Positions 32,550 through 43,355 of a DNA stretch of 64,000 bases are shown one piece after another. Origin of the DNA: Glaciozyma antarctica PI12. Its lineage: Eukaryota; Basidiomycota; Microbotryomycetes; Kriegeriales; Camptobasidiaceae. A model generated the notes under the pieces. The model had not been told where the DNA came from and did no database searches. It saw only the letters and a program-made list of their open reading frames with translations. Position numbers and translations under genes: made by a program. The first letter of the stretch is position 1. Every line of letters begins with the position of its first letter. The stretch spans positions 158,578 through 222,577 of the forward strand of contig KZ627158.1 in assembly GCA_002917775.1 (NCBI GenBank), written 5' to 3'.

Positions 32550-34818
32550 TTAACCTCCTTCATGAACCTCTCGTTGTTCCTCCCAAACTCGATCACTGGC
32601 CCCACCAGCAAGCCTCCCTACCTCATATCCTCCCCGACCTGCGCGCCCAGGAACGCCTCGTAATGCTCTTGCATCGTTTCGTCGTCTGCGAAGGGCGAAG
32701 GCTGGAGGAGCGCGCGACGAGCTTCGGCGGGGGAGAGGTAGCCGAGAGAGAGGTGTGTTTGGACCGTGCGGGAGAAGGTTGGAGTGGGAGGGTTGAAGAG
32801 GGGCTGCGAGAGGTAGGAGATGGGAGAAGGGGAGGAGGAGGGGAGGTGGTGGAAGGGTGGCCGGTCTACGTCGGATGGGCAAGGAGGATGGGCGATGCGT
32901 CGAGTGGAAAGAGGAGAGAGAAATGGGAGGATCGAGGAGGGAGGGGTTGGCGATTTGCTGGGTGAGGCGCGCCTTCGTGAGGGCGGGCGTCGAGGGGGTC
33001 GAGGCGAGGTATCGGAGTCGATTGGGCGTCGGCGCGCTTGACAAGGACTCCTGCTCCTGAGTGGCGCTCGTTAGTATTGATAGCGAGGAACGCAGAAAAG
33101 GACGAACCGGTCCCGCTCAACCTCGTCCCTCCTGCTCCTCCTCCTACTCCCGCCCCTCCTCGACTCCCGCTGAACCTGATCCTCGCTCGCAGCCCGTCTT
33201 CGACGATCCCTCCCACCCTCCGACTCCCGTCCACTCTTTTTAGACGACGTCCTGCTTGTCCGCTCTGCTCGAACCGGAGAGCGAGATCTTGAACGCCCTC
33301 GCCGCACCGATCTCGCAGGAGAGCGCGACCTCGACCTCCCGCGCCTACTCCCTCTCCTTTCCTCTTCCCTCTCACTCCTATACAAAGACGTGCTCTTTAT
33401 CCGTTCCTTCGTCCCCGTGCGGTCCGAAGCGAAGATGGTACGCTCGTTGAACACCGTCTGATGCAGCAACTCGATGGCGCGATGGACCTCCTCCTCGCTC
33501 GCGAGAGAGACGAACGCCGAGAACGCGAATCTGTTCTCGTGTTTCGTGAGGCGAATCGTCCCTACGACGCGTCGTCTGCAGGACGCGATCGATGTGCGCG
33601 CGCAACTGGGCTTCCGAAGTCCCGGAATGGAGATTGGCAAGGTAGACTTTGGGTTCGGCGGGGTAGAGAAGGGTGGAGTTGCGCGTGTCGCGGTAGTACT
33701 GGAGGAGTAGCTGGTGGCCGTCGATGATCTTGTTGTTGAGAGCTGCGATCGCCAGGGGTGCGTCGGAGGGATGTCGTACCGTGACAAAGGCGAATCGGGC
33801 GAGAGCTGCGTGGCAGAGTCGGAGTTCGAGGAGGGAGCCGGCTGATGGAGCGAAAAGCTCGTGGACGTCACGGGTTGTGAAGCTCAAAGGAAGGTTGCCG
33901 AGGTAGAGTTTGGTCGGATCCGCGAAAGGAGGTGGTTCGACGTCGTCGCGGCTGCGTGAAGAGGTCGGTCGAAGTGGTTCTGGAGAGGAGGTTCGAGGTC
34001 GTTTGGGTCGAGTCGGTCGCTTCGACGCTGCGCCTGAATCGACTTCTCGCGTGGCGATGCTGGAGTGGGAGATGCGCCGCAGACCGTCTCGACTCGGACT
34101 TCGCGCGTCGTGCGACGAAGGAGAAGTTTCGATTTTCTCCCACCTGTCTGACGGACGATACTTGTCTGGTCCCGACGAGCTAACGAGGTCGTCCAGGCGG
34201 ATCTTGATATTCGAGCTGGAGATGCGCAAGCCGTCCAAGGCGGCGATCACGGCTTCGGCGCTCGCCAAAGAGCCGACTTGGAATGTAGCCAATCTTGTCG
34301 AAGAAGTCGTGACGAAGCTGAACGTGCCAATCTCGGGGACGATGGGACAGAAGTAGCGCTTGAGGACGTCCTGCAGGTAGTCGAGGTTGATGCGGTGGGG
34401 GAGACGTTCGAGGAGGAGGCCGACGGGGAAGGATTCGGGAATCATGTCCGGCTTGCTGGCTGGGGGCGTAGGAAGGGGAGAGGTCGGCTTGCTGGAGGAG
34501 GAGGAGGCGAGAGGGGCCGTGTGTCGAGGCCGTTAGGGGGGCAAGCCTGGCTCAGCGCGAACGTGAGCTCCCAGTCCACCCAGTCCTTAAGCCGTACATA
34601 CGTTCTGCCCACCCCTTTACACCTATAGAGCTCCCGACGCCTCCCCCAGCTACAAGCTCTCTCCGCGAGTCCCCTCCCTCACTCGACTCCAGCTCGACCT
34701 CCACCGCATCCCTGTTCGCCTTATCCTGCTGGCCCGAAAGCTCCCCAAGGACCTCGACCTTGCTTCCGGACGCAAGCCTAGCCGCCGCGACTCCCGCCGT
34801 CAGTCCCTTTATCCTCAT
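32550..34818 (-). pseudogene. Family 1 copy 9: three-RRM protein with RS stretch, frame-broken
   Basis: The first exon starts at ATG 34818 and the RRM exon is open from 34445. RRM1 is divergent (GLLLERLPHRINLDYL, LATFQVGSL). RRM2 is close to consensus (KLYLGNLPLSFTTRDVHELF, RFAFVTVRHPSDAP). RRM3 begins in that frame (KVYLANLHSGTSEAQLRAHI) but its second half (FAFSAFVSLASEEEVHRAI) is in another, so a base is gained or lost near 33560. A dense RS stretch follows (RRGRSRSRSPARSVRRGRS), then an intron with a perfect TACTAAC-like branch motif. The C-terminal module (PTFSRTVQTHLSLGYLSP, PFADDETMQEHYEAFL) is stopped by TAG near 32618, after which its last helix is still readable (VIEFGRNNERFMKEV). 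Confidence 0.55.
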
Positions 34819-35385
34819 GCCGGTCCTTCGAGCTGTTGAAGCGGCTGTGAGCTTAGTGCTGGCACGCCCGGGGTGCTCGAGCGTACCTGGAGAGCTAGTT
34901 GGGCGGCGAGAAGCGTCCTCCAGCTGTTACGAGTTGAGAGGGTGAGAGTGAGAGTGCAGAAGCAGCGAACGCGACTTCTCGCGCAGGTCGTCGACGGCGA
35001 GCACTCTTTCTCAGCTGCACAGAATGCGGAGTCTCTCTCGTAGTGACTACGGGAATCTTTCTGCTGAACATAAGTCCCTTTGGTACGACGATGGCTCGAC
35101 GTAAGGAGGTGCCTTTAGAGACAACTCAGCTCTCGCTATCCCTCCACAAGCCGGGTGCGCAATTAGACAGAGCCAGCACAGACAGCTCGACTCAATCAAA
35201 CCCAAACGCAGTGGAAGCAGTCAGCGCAGAGAGAGAGACGAGCTCGAGCAGAGGTCCTCCAACACCACGCTGCCTTCTCCTCCCTCCTCCCCACCGCTCC
35301 CAAAAGACGAGCAGAGCGACCAGCACGACCCTGCACCCGCGCCAAAGAATCCCTCATAACGTTATTTGGCCCCCATTCCGCACCA
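34819..35385. other. Intergenic region left of the small membrane protein gene
   Basis: It contains the promoter of family 1 copy 9 and the 3' flank of the small membrane protein gene. Proline- and serine-rich open frames occur on both strands, but I see no conserved motif or exon structure. Confidence 0.5.
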
Positions 35386-35953
35386 CTACTTCCTCTTGCG
35401 CTGGTTCCTCTTCCCCAACACCGTCGACGCAGCGCCCGCAGGCAGCCACTCGGGATCCACACCCGGCGGCAACCTCTTCTCCCCCTACACACCGCATCAG
35501 CTCCCATAACAGAAAGAGTGAGAGGAAGAAACGCACCCTCTCATCCGCTGTCCCTCTTCCTCCTCCTCTTCCTTCCTCCAGCTGCTTCCGTAATCCTCTC
35601 CTCCTCCTCCAGCGCTTCCGTAATCTCCTCACTACTCACTTCCTCTCCCATCCTAATCCTCGCGACAATACTCGCCGGCAACGCGACCCTACTACTCCCC
35701 GTCTGGAACCCCGGTGCGCCGCGCCCGATTCCCGTGCTGGGGTCGTATGTGTTTTTCTTGGAGGGACGAGTGTAGAGGTAGTAAGGGAGGAGGAGGACGG
35801 GGAGAGTCATGAGAGCGATGGGGAGGATGAGGCCTGCGTCGAGGGAGAGGACGGAGGATTTGAGAGAGGAGAGTTGGGCTTCGAGGGAGCGCTGTTGCGG
35901 GGGCGTTAGTGAGGTGCTGTGGAGAGGGAAGGGGGGCGTACGAGGGAAGCCAT
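35386..35953 (-). CDS. Small single-span membrane protein, unknown function
   Basis: Three exons give 120 residues. The first codes only MASL before an intron with an ACTAAC branch motif. The second has an amphipathic helix (RSLEAQLSSLKSSVLSLD) and one membrane span (residues about 24-44, LILPIALMTLPVLLLPYYLY), then a positively charged, Gly-rich stretch (YDPSTGIGRGAPGFQTG). A GTGAGT donor after RMGEE joins to the last exon, which ends with WLPAGAASTVLGKRNQRKRK. The basic C-terminus after the span suggests N-out or matrix/cytosol orientation, not decidable here. I do not recognise the family. It lies just downstream of ATP3 on the same strand. A competing unspliced frame ends earlier, but the splice signals favour this model. 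Confidence 0.6.
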
Positions 35954-36227
35954 TTTGGAGAGCGGTGTGGGAGGAGGCAGAGAGAGCTGAACGGGCGAGC
36001 ACGAACGAACGCGGTGGAACGGCCTGGGCCACGTCGTCGTCCTCTCCTCGCTTTCGCAGGAGCTTAACGGCCTCCTCACAGCGTTGGGAACGCCAGCAGC
36101 ACGGAATAAAAAAGCAATCCACGCGATGGGTTTGCAAACTGCATTCTTCCTCCTCTCGCCCCAGTCCTTTTCTCCTCCCTCCTCCTGCAACGAGCTTCTA
36201 CATCTAACTTCATTCCACTGAGACCGC

Positions 36228-38102
36228 TTAAAGAGCTGCGAGAGGGAAAACGATGCGTCAGTACTGTTCTTCCCAGCAGCGTGGAATCGAGGGTGAGAAG
36301 CGAAGGCGATGGGAGATGGCGAAGGACGTGAGGTGGTGCCGCGCGTACAGTGGTCGAGGGGTGGGAGGGATGTAGGAATGAACGAGGAAGGAGGAACGTA
36401 CCGGAGGCACCAGTGATGATGTCGACGAGCTCGTTGGTGATGGTCGCCTGTCGCATCCTGTTGAACTGTCGACCGCACCCTCGTCAGCCTCGTCCTCCCC
36501 ACCACAACCTCCGAACGAACGCACCTGCATCTGGAGCTTCTCGATCATCTCTTCGGCGTTCTTGGAGGCGTTCTCCATGGCGTTGCGACGAGCCGAGACC
36601 TGTGCCAACTCTCATCAGCTCCCGCTCCCCACTCTCCAGTGAAAGGCAGGAACGCGCCTCGGCGGCGTGTCCCTCGACGAGAGCAGAGTAGATGGCGTTA
36701 GCCATGGCGAACGAGCTCATGTCGGTAGCGAGCTCATCGCCCTCGACCTCGTAGGCGGCGAAAGCGGGGGAGGCCTGGAGGGCCTTGAGGGAGTAGACCT
36801 CCATGAAGGCCGACTCGTACGCGATGACCGAGACGAACTTGTTGTACGCGAGCTTGACCTGCGTTCGTGGAGTGCTGGGGTCAGCAAGGAAGGAGATGGG
36901 AGGAGTAGGAGAAAGCGCACCTTGTCGTACTCGAGTCCAGAGTCCTCGATCTTGTCGGCGATGGCGAGCGCATCAGCGAAAGTGGGGACGTTGCGACCGA
37001 TCTGGTTGAACGACAGCTTGAGGTCATCGGCGATGGATCCCCTAGCGAGCTGCTGCTTGGGCTTCTCGCCAAGGCAGACGACGGCGACCTCCTTGCCGAC
37101 ACCCTCTCCGTCCTCGACGTCACGACGAGTGGCCTTGCTGACACTCGAGTGAATACCTCCGCAGAGTCCACGGTCGGACGAGACGGTGATGTAGAGGATC
37201 TTCTCAACCTTGGCCTCCGACTTGGCTGCCTCGGACTGCTCGAAGACGGCGTTGTTGGCGAGTCCGTAGGCCTTGGCCTCCTTCATCGCCTTTTGCGCGC
37301 GCGCGAGACGGGAGGCGGCGACCATCTTCATACCTGAGGGAGGAGTGGGTTAGCTGGGGTTCGTTCGTTCGTTTCGTGTAGGGTGGGGTAGCGAGTCCTC
37401 GAAGTCGTGCCCGGTCGTGCTTGCCTGCTGAATCTAGCAGAGTAGCGAGCGTCCATCGCTAGAGCTCGTCGAACGCTCATGCGAGAGCTTCCCTGCGCGA
37501 GGAAAGCTGCTCGGCCTCCCTGCCGCCTGGTCGGGTTCGATGGAGAGCGAGAGCCAACTCCGGAACGCTTCTCGACGCTCAAGTCACCCGGGGGCTCCAT
37601 TCTTGACCAAACAACACTTAGAGCAGCTGCTAACTGGCAACCAAACGGCCAATCCAACGCAAGGTCCGTCACAGCTGGGCGCTGGGGCAGAACACCGCGG
37701 TGAGGGAAGCGTTCAAGTGCCAGTCCAGCAGGACCCTAGCTGTTACGCTCCATGCAAGCGATACAGCTAGGTCCACTTCATCAGCTCCCTCGAATCCCGT
37801 CCTCCCACCCACCTCGAGAGCGGGACCGGCCCACTGCCCACTCTTTCTCCCCCTCCCCCTCCATCTCCTCCCTCTGTCCCTCCGCACTCTCCATCTTCAC
37901 TCCCACCCATCCCAACACCCTCTTCCAACCGCTGACCGTACTGACTCTTGGTGATCTTTCCAATGTTGCCGACAGAACGGATCCTGATCTCGAGTTCACG
38001 GAGGGTGGCCTGGGGCGCGGGAGTCGAGGAGAAGGCGCGGGTCGCGATAACGGCGGACCTGTTGGCCTGAGCCACGGGTCGGCGGAGGGCGGCGAAGGAC
38101 AT
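36228..38102 (-). CDS. ATP3: Mitochondrial F1-ATP synthase gamma subunit
   Basis: The gamma subunit is the rotating central stalk of F1 in the mitochondrial matrix. It has an Arg-rich presequence (MSFAALRRPVAQANR, ATRAFSST), the N-terminal coiled helix (LRELEIRIRSVGNIGKITKS, then MKMVAASRLARAQKAM), the central domain (LYITVSSDRGLCGGIHSSV) and the C-terminal coiled helix (RSAMENASKNAEEMIEKLQM, then QFNRMRQATITNELVDIITG). The length is about 300 residues, as usual. The first intron (37334-37945) is 612 nt, inserted within the conserved KITKS-MKMV junction with donor GTCAGT. The last coding exon is only 8 nt (36228-36235), supplying the end of GASAL and the stop; the C-terminal SAL matches the family. 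It shares a 153-bp upstream region with family 1 copy 10. Confidence 0.95.
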
Positions 38103-38255
38103 GGCGGGCTAGGGAGGGGGAGGGAGGGGAGGGATGGGGCAGAGTGAGGAGGGAGAAGTCGGAGCTGAGCCTGAGCTCGCTACTACTTGCTACTAACTCT
38201 ACTCAGCCTCAGGCCCGGCCCAACCTCACCCTTCTTCTCCTTCGACAACCTCGAC
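38103..38255. promoter_or_regulatory. Bidirectional promoter region, ATP3 and family 1 copy 10
   Basis: The region is 153 bp between divergent ATGs. It is CT-rich toward copy 10 and GA-rich toward ATP3. No individual element could be assigned. Confidence 0.45.
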
Positions 38256-40280
38256 ATGGCACGAACGACTCGTGAACACGCTGGAACGAACCGGAGAGGA
38301 ACTGCGCTCGAGCTATGGCAAGAGGGCACGACCGAGGAGCTCGAACCGAAGCGAGAGGAGCTGGATTGCACCTCGAACCGAACGAGCGCGGTGGAGACTG
38401 GATCGTACGAAGGGAGCTTTGAGAGGGAGCAGGGACACGAACAACCAGGTGAGCGTCGCGGCAGGCGGCGACAAGAGAGGGAGGAAGCTGATCTCGCACC
38501 TCGCAGCCACTGGCACTCCTCCCCCTCCAACACTGTACGACCGCACCGCGAACGGAGCTCTCGAATTTGCCGCCGCCGCCAGGACTGACTCGCGAGACCG
38601 CACCCCTCGGCTCCGCCTTTGCATCGAGAACCTGCCGAGCAGCCCCTCGCTCAGGTCTCTTCAATCACCACTCCACGAGCTCTTCTCCCGCACTCTTCCT
38701 GATACGACCACCTTTCGCGTAATCGATGACGACAAGAGAAGCACGCGCACTGCCTTCGTTCCTCTCTCCTCCAGGGAGGTAGCGCGCGACGCGATCACCG
38801 AGTTTGACGGCGCCTCCCTCCTGGGCTCGAAGATCCGAGTCGACCTCGAGGAGTCTTTGCTTGGGTCAAACGAGCCTCGCCACGCCCACCGCTCCACACA
38901 CCGTCGTCGCAAAGAACGCTTACCTCGCTCCCGACCACGCGAGTCTCATGCCCGATGCCCGAAAGACCCCATCTCTTTACGTCGGCAATCTCCCTCCCAA
39001 ATTCCTCGCCGACGACATTCGGGACCTCTTCGCTCTGACAGTCGGCCAACTTCAGCACGTCGATATTCACCATTCATCGCTTGTCCAGTACAGTTTTGTC
39101 ACGCTGCGAAACCCTTCGGATGCATCCCTGGCAATCTCAGCTCTCGACGGCAAGATTTTCCAAGGCCATCGAAGTTCTCGGTCCAGCACTACCGCAGGGA
39201 GACGATCGAGACCTCCACCGCTTCCACCGCACGGAACCAAAGCTCTTTCTTACCAACCTCGATCCCCGTACGACCGAAGCGGATCTACGAGCTCATATTG
39301 ACGACGTCCTCGACCGAACCTCCGGCGCGATACATTTTGCGAATCCCACCACCGGGCCAACTCTCTCTGCATTCATAGCGCTCGAGAGCGAGGACGAGGT
39401 GCTCCGAGCGGCCGACCTGCTACATCGATCCACCTTCGCAGGTCTAACCCTCTTCGCTTCGCCCGCCAAAACATCTCGCTCGACCGCACGGGAGGCGAGC
39501 AGGTCGACGTATGGATCTCGAGACGACGGAGGGAAGGAGAGGGACAGGCGCAGCGAGCGGGAGGATGAATACCGAGGTCGCTCGTCGTCGGGACGAGGAC
39601 GCTCGAGATCTCGCTCTCCGGCACGGGAACGTCGTAGGAGGAGCTCACCACCCCGATAAAGGAGCCGGAGTCCCGAGGGCCGGTATCGGGGTCGAGCTGC
39701 GAGCGAGGATCGAGCTGGGGAGGCGGTACAAGGAAGCTGGAGTGAGAGGGATAGGCCCGAGCGACATCGGTCCGTCCCTGCGTGTTCTTGTTCGCTGCCG
39801 ATACTGACGACCTCGGTCGCAGGACTCGTCCAGCGCGCGAAGACCAGAGAGGCGATTCTCTCTCCCCTCCCGCACAATGCTCGCCCTCGCTCACTATCCC
39901 ATCCTCCTCCCCTTCTCGGCCCTCTCAATCATCCGACCTTCTCCCTCACCGCCCACCAGATCTCTCTCTCCTCCCCCTCGGACCTCTTCACCATCTCCCA
40001 CCTCTCGCAACCCCTCTTCAACCCTCCCACTCCCACATTTTCCCGCACGATCCAAACACACCTTTCATTTGGCTACCTCTCCCCCGCCGAAGCTCGTCGT
40101 GCGCTCCTCCAGCCCTCACCTTTCGCAGACGACGAGCGGACGCAGGTGCTTTTTGAAGCGTTTTTGGAGGCGCAGATGGGGGAGGGGACGGAGTGGTACG
40201 ACGCGATGGTGGGACAAGTCGTCGAGATTGGCCAAAACAACGAGCGGTGTCGGGGAGGAGGAGAGGACGCGCAGGGATTA
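38256..40280 (+). pseudogene. Family 1 copy 10: three-RRM protein with RS stretch, frame-broken
   Basis: ATG 38256 opens an exon rich in Glu and Thr, and a clean intron leads to RRM1 (LRLCIENLPSSPSLRSL, RTAFVPLSSREVARDAI). RRM2 (SLYVGNLPPKFLADDIRDLF, QYSFVTLRNPSDASLA) and RRM3 (KLFLTNLDPRTTEADLRAHI, SAFIALESEDEVLRAA) follow, each one frame further on, so two single-base changes are implied near 38880 and 39170. The RS stretch (RGRSRSRSPARERRRRSS) meets TAA at 39657, yet RS-like coding continues (RSRSPEGRYRGRAASED) to an intron at about 39781-39822. The C-terminal module is whole (SDLFTISHLSQPLF, PTFSRTIQTHLSFGYLSP, PFADDERTQVLFEAFL, VVEIGQNNER). Relative to copy 9 the three RRMs and the module correspond one to one. 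Confidence 0.6.
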
Positions 40281-40698
40281 TGTAGGACCTTGAGGACCCG
40301 TGTACCTTGCTTTCATTTGCAGTATAGGCATGTTGTATTGTTCGTGGTGTCAGGACTTGCTCGTGCGCGACCGCCAACGTACCGCTCGACAGGGACACGC
40401 CGACACGAAACCAAATTTACGATCGAGCTCGTCCAGCGCACCAACCGGCGACGACCTCGTTTCTTCTGCTCCTCGTCGACTGCTGGGGCTTCAGACGCGA
40501 CCTCTTGCTGTTGTGTGGCATCCCCATGCAACGCCCGCCTGCTTTTCCTCTTTCCGGCGAAGGTCCGGAGCGACGATCTCTCTTAATCAACAATTCGATC
40601 ACGCCCTTGAGCGGAGATGGCTTGCGGACGCTCCTTCTCTCTTCTCTTCCCCCTCCGCCCTTTCGACGTCGTCCTAGCAGCGCTTACCCCGCAGGAGC
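40281..40698. other. Intergenic region upstream of glycosyltransferase A
   Basis: The frame of the copy 10 module stays open to 40586, but the translation past about 40260 loses all family resemblance, so I treat it as flank. The remainder is the promoter and leader of the glycosyltransferase gene. Confidence 0.45.
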
Positions 40699-42800
40699 AT
40701 GGCGCAGACACCCTCGGCCAAGCAGAGCCACTCGCGGCAGCTCTCGCAGAGCCTCTCCTCCATCTCCATCGGTGGCCTCCCCCAGAAACGGACCTCTCGC
40801 AAGCTCCTCTACATCCTCCTCCTCGTCGCTCCTCCCCTCTACCTCCTCACCCGCCACTCCTCCGAAGCCTACCTCCCCTCCCAATCCTTCTGCCCCGTCA
40901 CCAAGGCGCACTCTCAACCCATCCCCACCGTCATCCTCCAGGGCTCAGGCAACGAGTTTCGACACGAAAATCGCACGTACTGGGTCATCGACAAGTCCGG
41001 AGCCGAGTTTCTACCGATCCAGGAGCCTCGCCACGAGCTGCGCTTCCTCCAGAAGCCCGCGGCGGTACGTTCGACCTGGAGCGCGGAGCTGGACGCCTCG
41101 GACGCGCAGAAGGCGATCCTGAGCGAAGGATCAAAGAGCGCATGCTCCCTACATCGAGTACCTTCGAGCTCGCGGCCGATCGTCCCCTCAAGCTGGCGCG
41201 AAAGCAGCATCATGTTCGGCATGTCGACCCTCCCCGACCGCGTCCTCTTCAACATCCCCGTCTGGTCGCACTGGTTCCCCTCCCACGAGCACGGCGTCGA
41301 GCCAACACTATCTATCACGCGGCAACTTCCTCTCATCCTCATCCTCGTCCCTCCGCCGAATCCGACGGAAGCAGCCCGAGCGAGCGAAGCGCTCGACGAG
41401 GCGCAGACGCTTGGGATCAATCTCGAGATTAGGTCACTGGTGGCGGATCGGTTTGAGGAGAGGTATATGGGGTTGGTGGAGGAGATGTGGGCGCAGAGTT
41501 TGAAGCGGGAGGATAACGAGGGAGTCACGACGGAGTGGTTCGTGTTTGCGTGAGTTCTTTGTAGAGCTTGGAGAGTTCGCTGGAGCTGATTGCATTTGCA
41601 GAGACGACGATACGTTCTTTCCGGATTATGATTCCGTGAAGCGCATGCTGTCGTCGTACGATAGCGCGACCGACGTTCTCGTCGGAGCTCTTAGTGAATC
41701 CTACGAGCAAGTGCAGGTGCGATTCGCGTTGAGCTCGTAGTTAGGGTTGAGCTAACACCGAATCAACGCAGACGTACGGCCATATGGCGTTTGGTGGTGC
41801 AGGTATCTTCATCAGTCGCCCTCTGATGGCGAAAATGAACGCTCCTGGTCAATGTGCGTTCTTCGCACCTCGCCTCCTCTTCGATCGTGACTGATGTGCT
41901 CGCGGCTGCTTAGACGACACCTGCGTAAAACGATTTGGCAAATCTTTTGGAGGAGACGCGATGGTCAGCCTCTGTGAGTTCTCCGCCTTCGCTCCCTCGC
42001 AACATTCCTGACTGAGATGCATTCAGGCGCCGCTCTCGCTACCGAGCCCTCCGCCTCAACCGAACTCCTCCAATCCACCGTCCTCCCCACTCTTCTCCAG
42101 CTCGACAACACTCTCCACCAACTCGATATCCGAGGCGACTCGACGGGCTGGTTCCAATCGGGCTTCCTCATCACCTCGCTGCATCACTGGGCGAGCTGGT
42201 ACACGCTCTTCCCGCCTTGGCATTCGATGGGGATGGGAGATGTGCGCAGGACGATCAAGACGATTGGAGTGGGGAGCAAGTTGGTGGGCGGGGATAACTT
42301 CGGGAGGCGCTATGTGTTCGACGAGGGGAAGGTCATGATTGCGCTGGGATACTCTGTGACCTTGTACGCCGATTCGGAGAAGGTTACGCCAGAGCTGCTC
42401 GCCCAGTCTGTGCGTCTTTTTTTTGCGCGAGGTTCCTGCATTTGCTGACGCTTTCGCGCTAAGGAACACACCTGGGTTCTCCTCGACTCCTACCACCCCA
42501 CCCGAGGTGCGTCTCTCCTTTCTCTCCTCTCACCTCCCTAACCCTCGCGCAGACGCTCGCGAAGAATCCCTCCATCGACGGACGTACTACATCACCGCCG
42601 TCCGTGATATCCAGCCCGGCGTCGTGCGTCTCGAACACACGAACAGGGAGGGAGAGCGCGTGGACGTGCTCTGGGATGGACGGGAGGGGAAGGAGGTTGG
42701 GTGGGAGGCAGAGAAGGCGAGGTGGACGAGTTGGAGAGCGAGTGTGGGAGGGAACAAGGCGCCGGTGGTTCCGCAGAAGCCGGCTTGGATGGGAATATAG
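40699..42800 (+). CDS. GT31-type glycosyltransferase A, type II Golgi membrane protein
   Basis: It is about 560 residues, with a short cytosolic tail of some 35 residues ending in QKRTSRK, one signal anchor (LLYILLLVAPPLYLLTRH) and a lumenal catalytic domain. Conserved parts are MFGMSTLPDRVLFNIPVW, the DxD-type metal/nucleotide-sugar site in WFVFADDDTFFPDYDS (split by an intron near 41551), AFGGAGIFISRPLM, FGGDAMVSLCA and QLDIRGDSTGWFQSGF. These match fungal Fringe-like/DUF604 proteins of the GT31 clan, which transfer sugars to glycans or glycoproteins; the donor and acceptor are unknown. About seven short introns. A diverged paralogue lies 6 kb downstream in the opposite orientation (48878-50785). 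Confidence 0.82.
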
Positions 42801-43355
42801 AGTGCGCTCTCGGGCAGCGAGCATTGCTGTTATTTTTCGGCTGAGCCTAGCTGAGCTCGGCGAGACGTTCATGCTTTCCTTGCCGTATCTGCCACCGCTA
42901 CCATCTTCTCTTCCTTTTCCTTTTCGGGAGGCAGATCTTGCTTCAAAGAGGACTAGAGACAACGGAGATCGGACTTCCTCGGATTCCGGACCGCTTGAGC
43001 CTCCTCCGCGGAAGTTCGCAGCGACCTGAGCGTGCCTTTCTTCTTTCGTGCTGCTTCACCGTCTGCCGCTGCTGCTGTTGTTCTGCTCTCAGAGTTGAGT
43101 GAGGAGAAGCTGCACTGGGCTAAGGTTAAAGGTAGTTCGATCACTCAACCAAACCTTGGCTGAGGGGGCCTTTGTCAAGTTCGTCGCCCGCCTCTCTCTC
43201 TTCTTCTTCACCGCACCTTCTCTTCTGCTGTCAACTCCCCAGCTCTCCATACCTCCCAGCGCATCCTTTACTTCCTCCCATCACTCTCGGTTCTCTCCCA
43301 ACCAACCACTCGCGCCTCTTTAACCCCCCATCGCCTTATCCTTTCTTCCTTCAAC
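42801..43355. other. Intergenic region upstream of the secreted CPL1-like gene
   Basis: It covers 555 bp without a supported gene. The last 180 bp are strongly pyrimidine-rich (CT tracts up to the ATG at 43356), a pattern typical of highly expressed fungal genes. Confidence 0.5.

Noticed and set aside
30060-39700. Programmed ribosomal frameshifting or stop readthrough as the normal mode of family 1
   Set aside because: The stops and shifts fall at different sites in different copies and have no shared slippery motif or context, so decay or base errors fit better.
40260-40586. Extension of family 1 copy 10 for about 100 more codons
   Set aside because: The frame stays open but the translation loses all family resemblance after VEIGQNNER, so it is probably flank read in an open frame.
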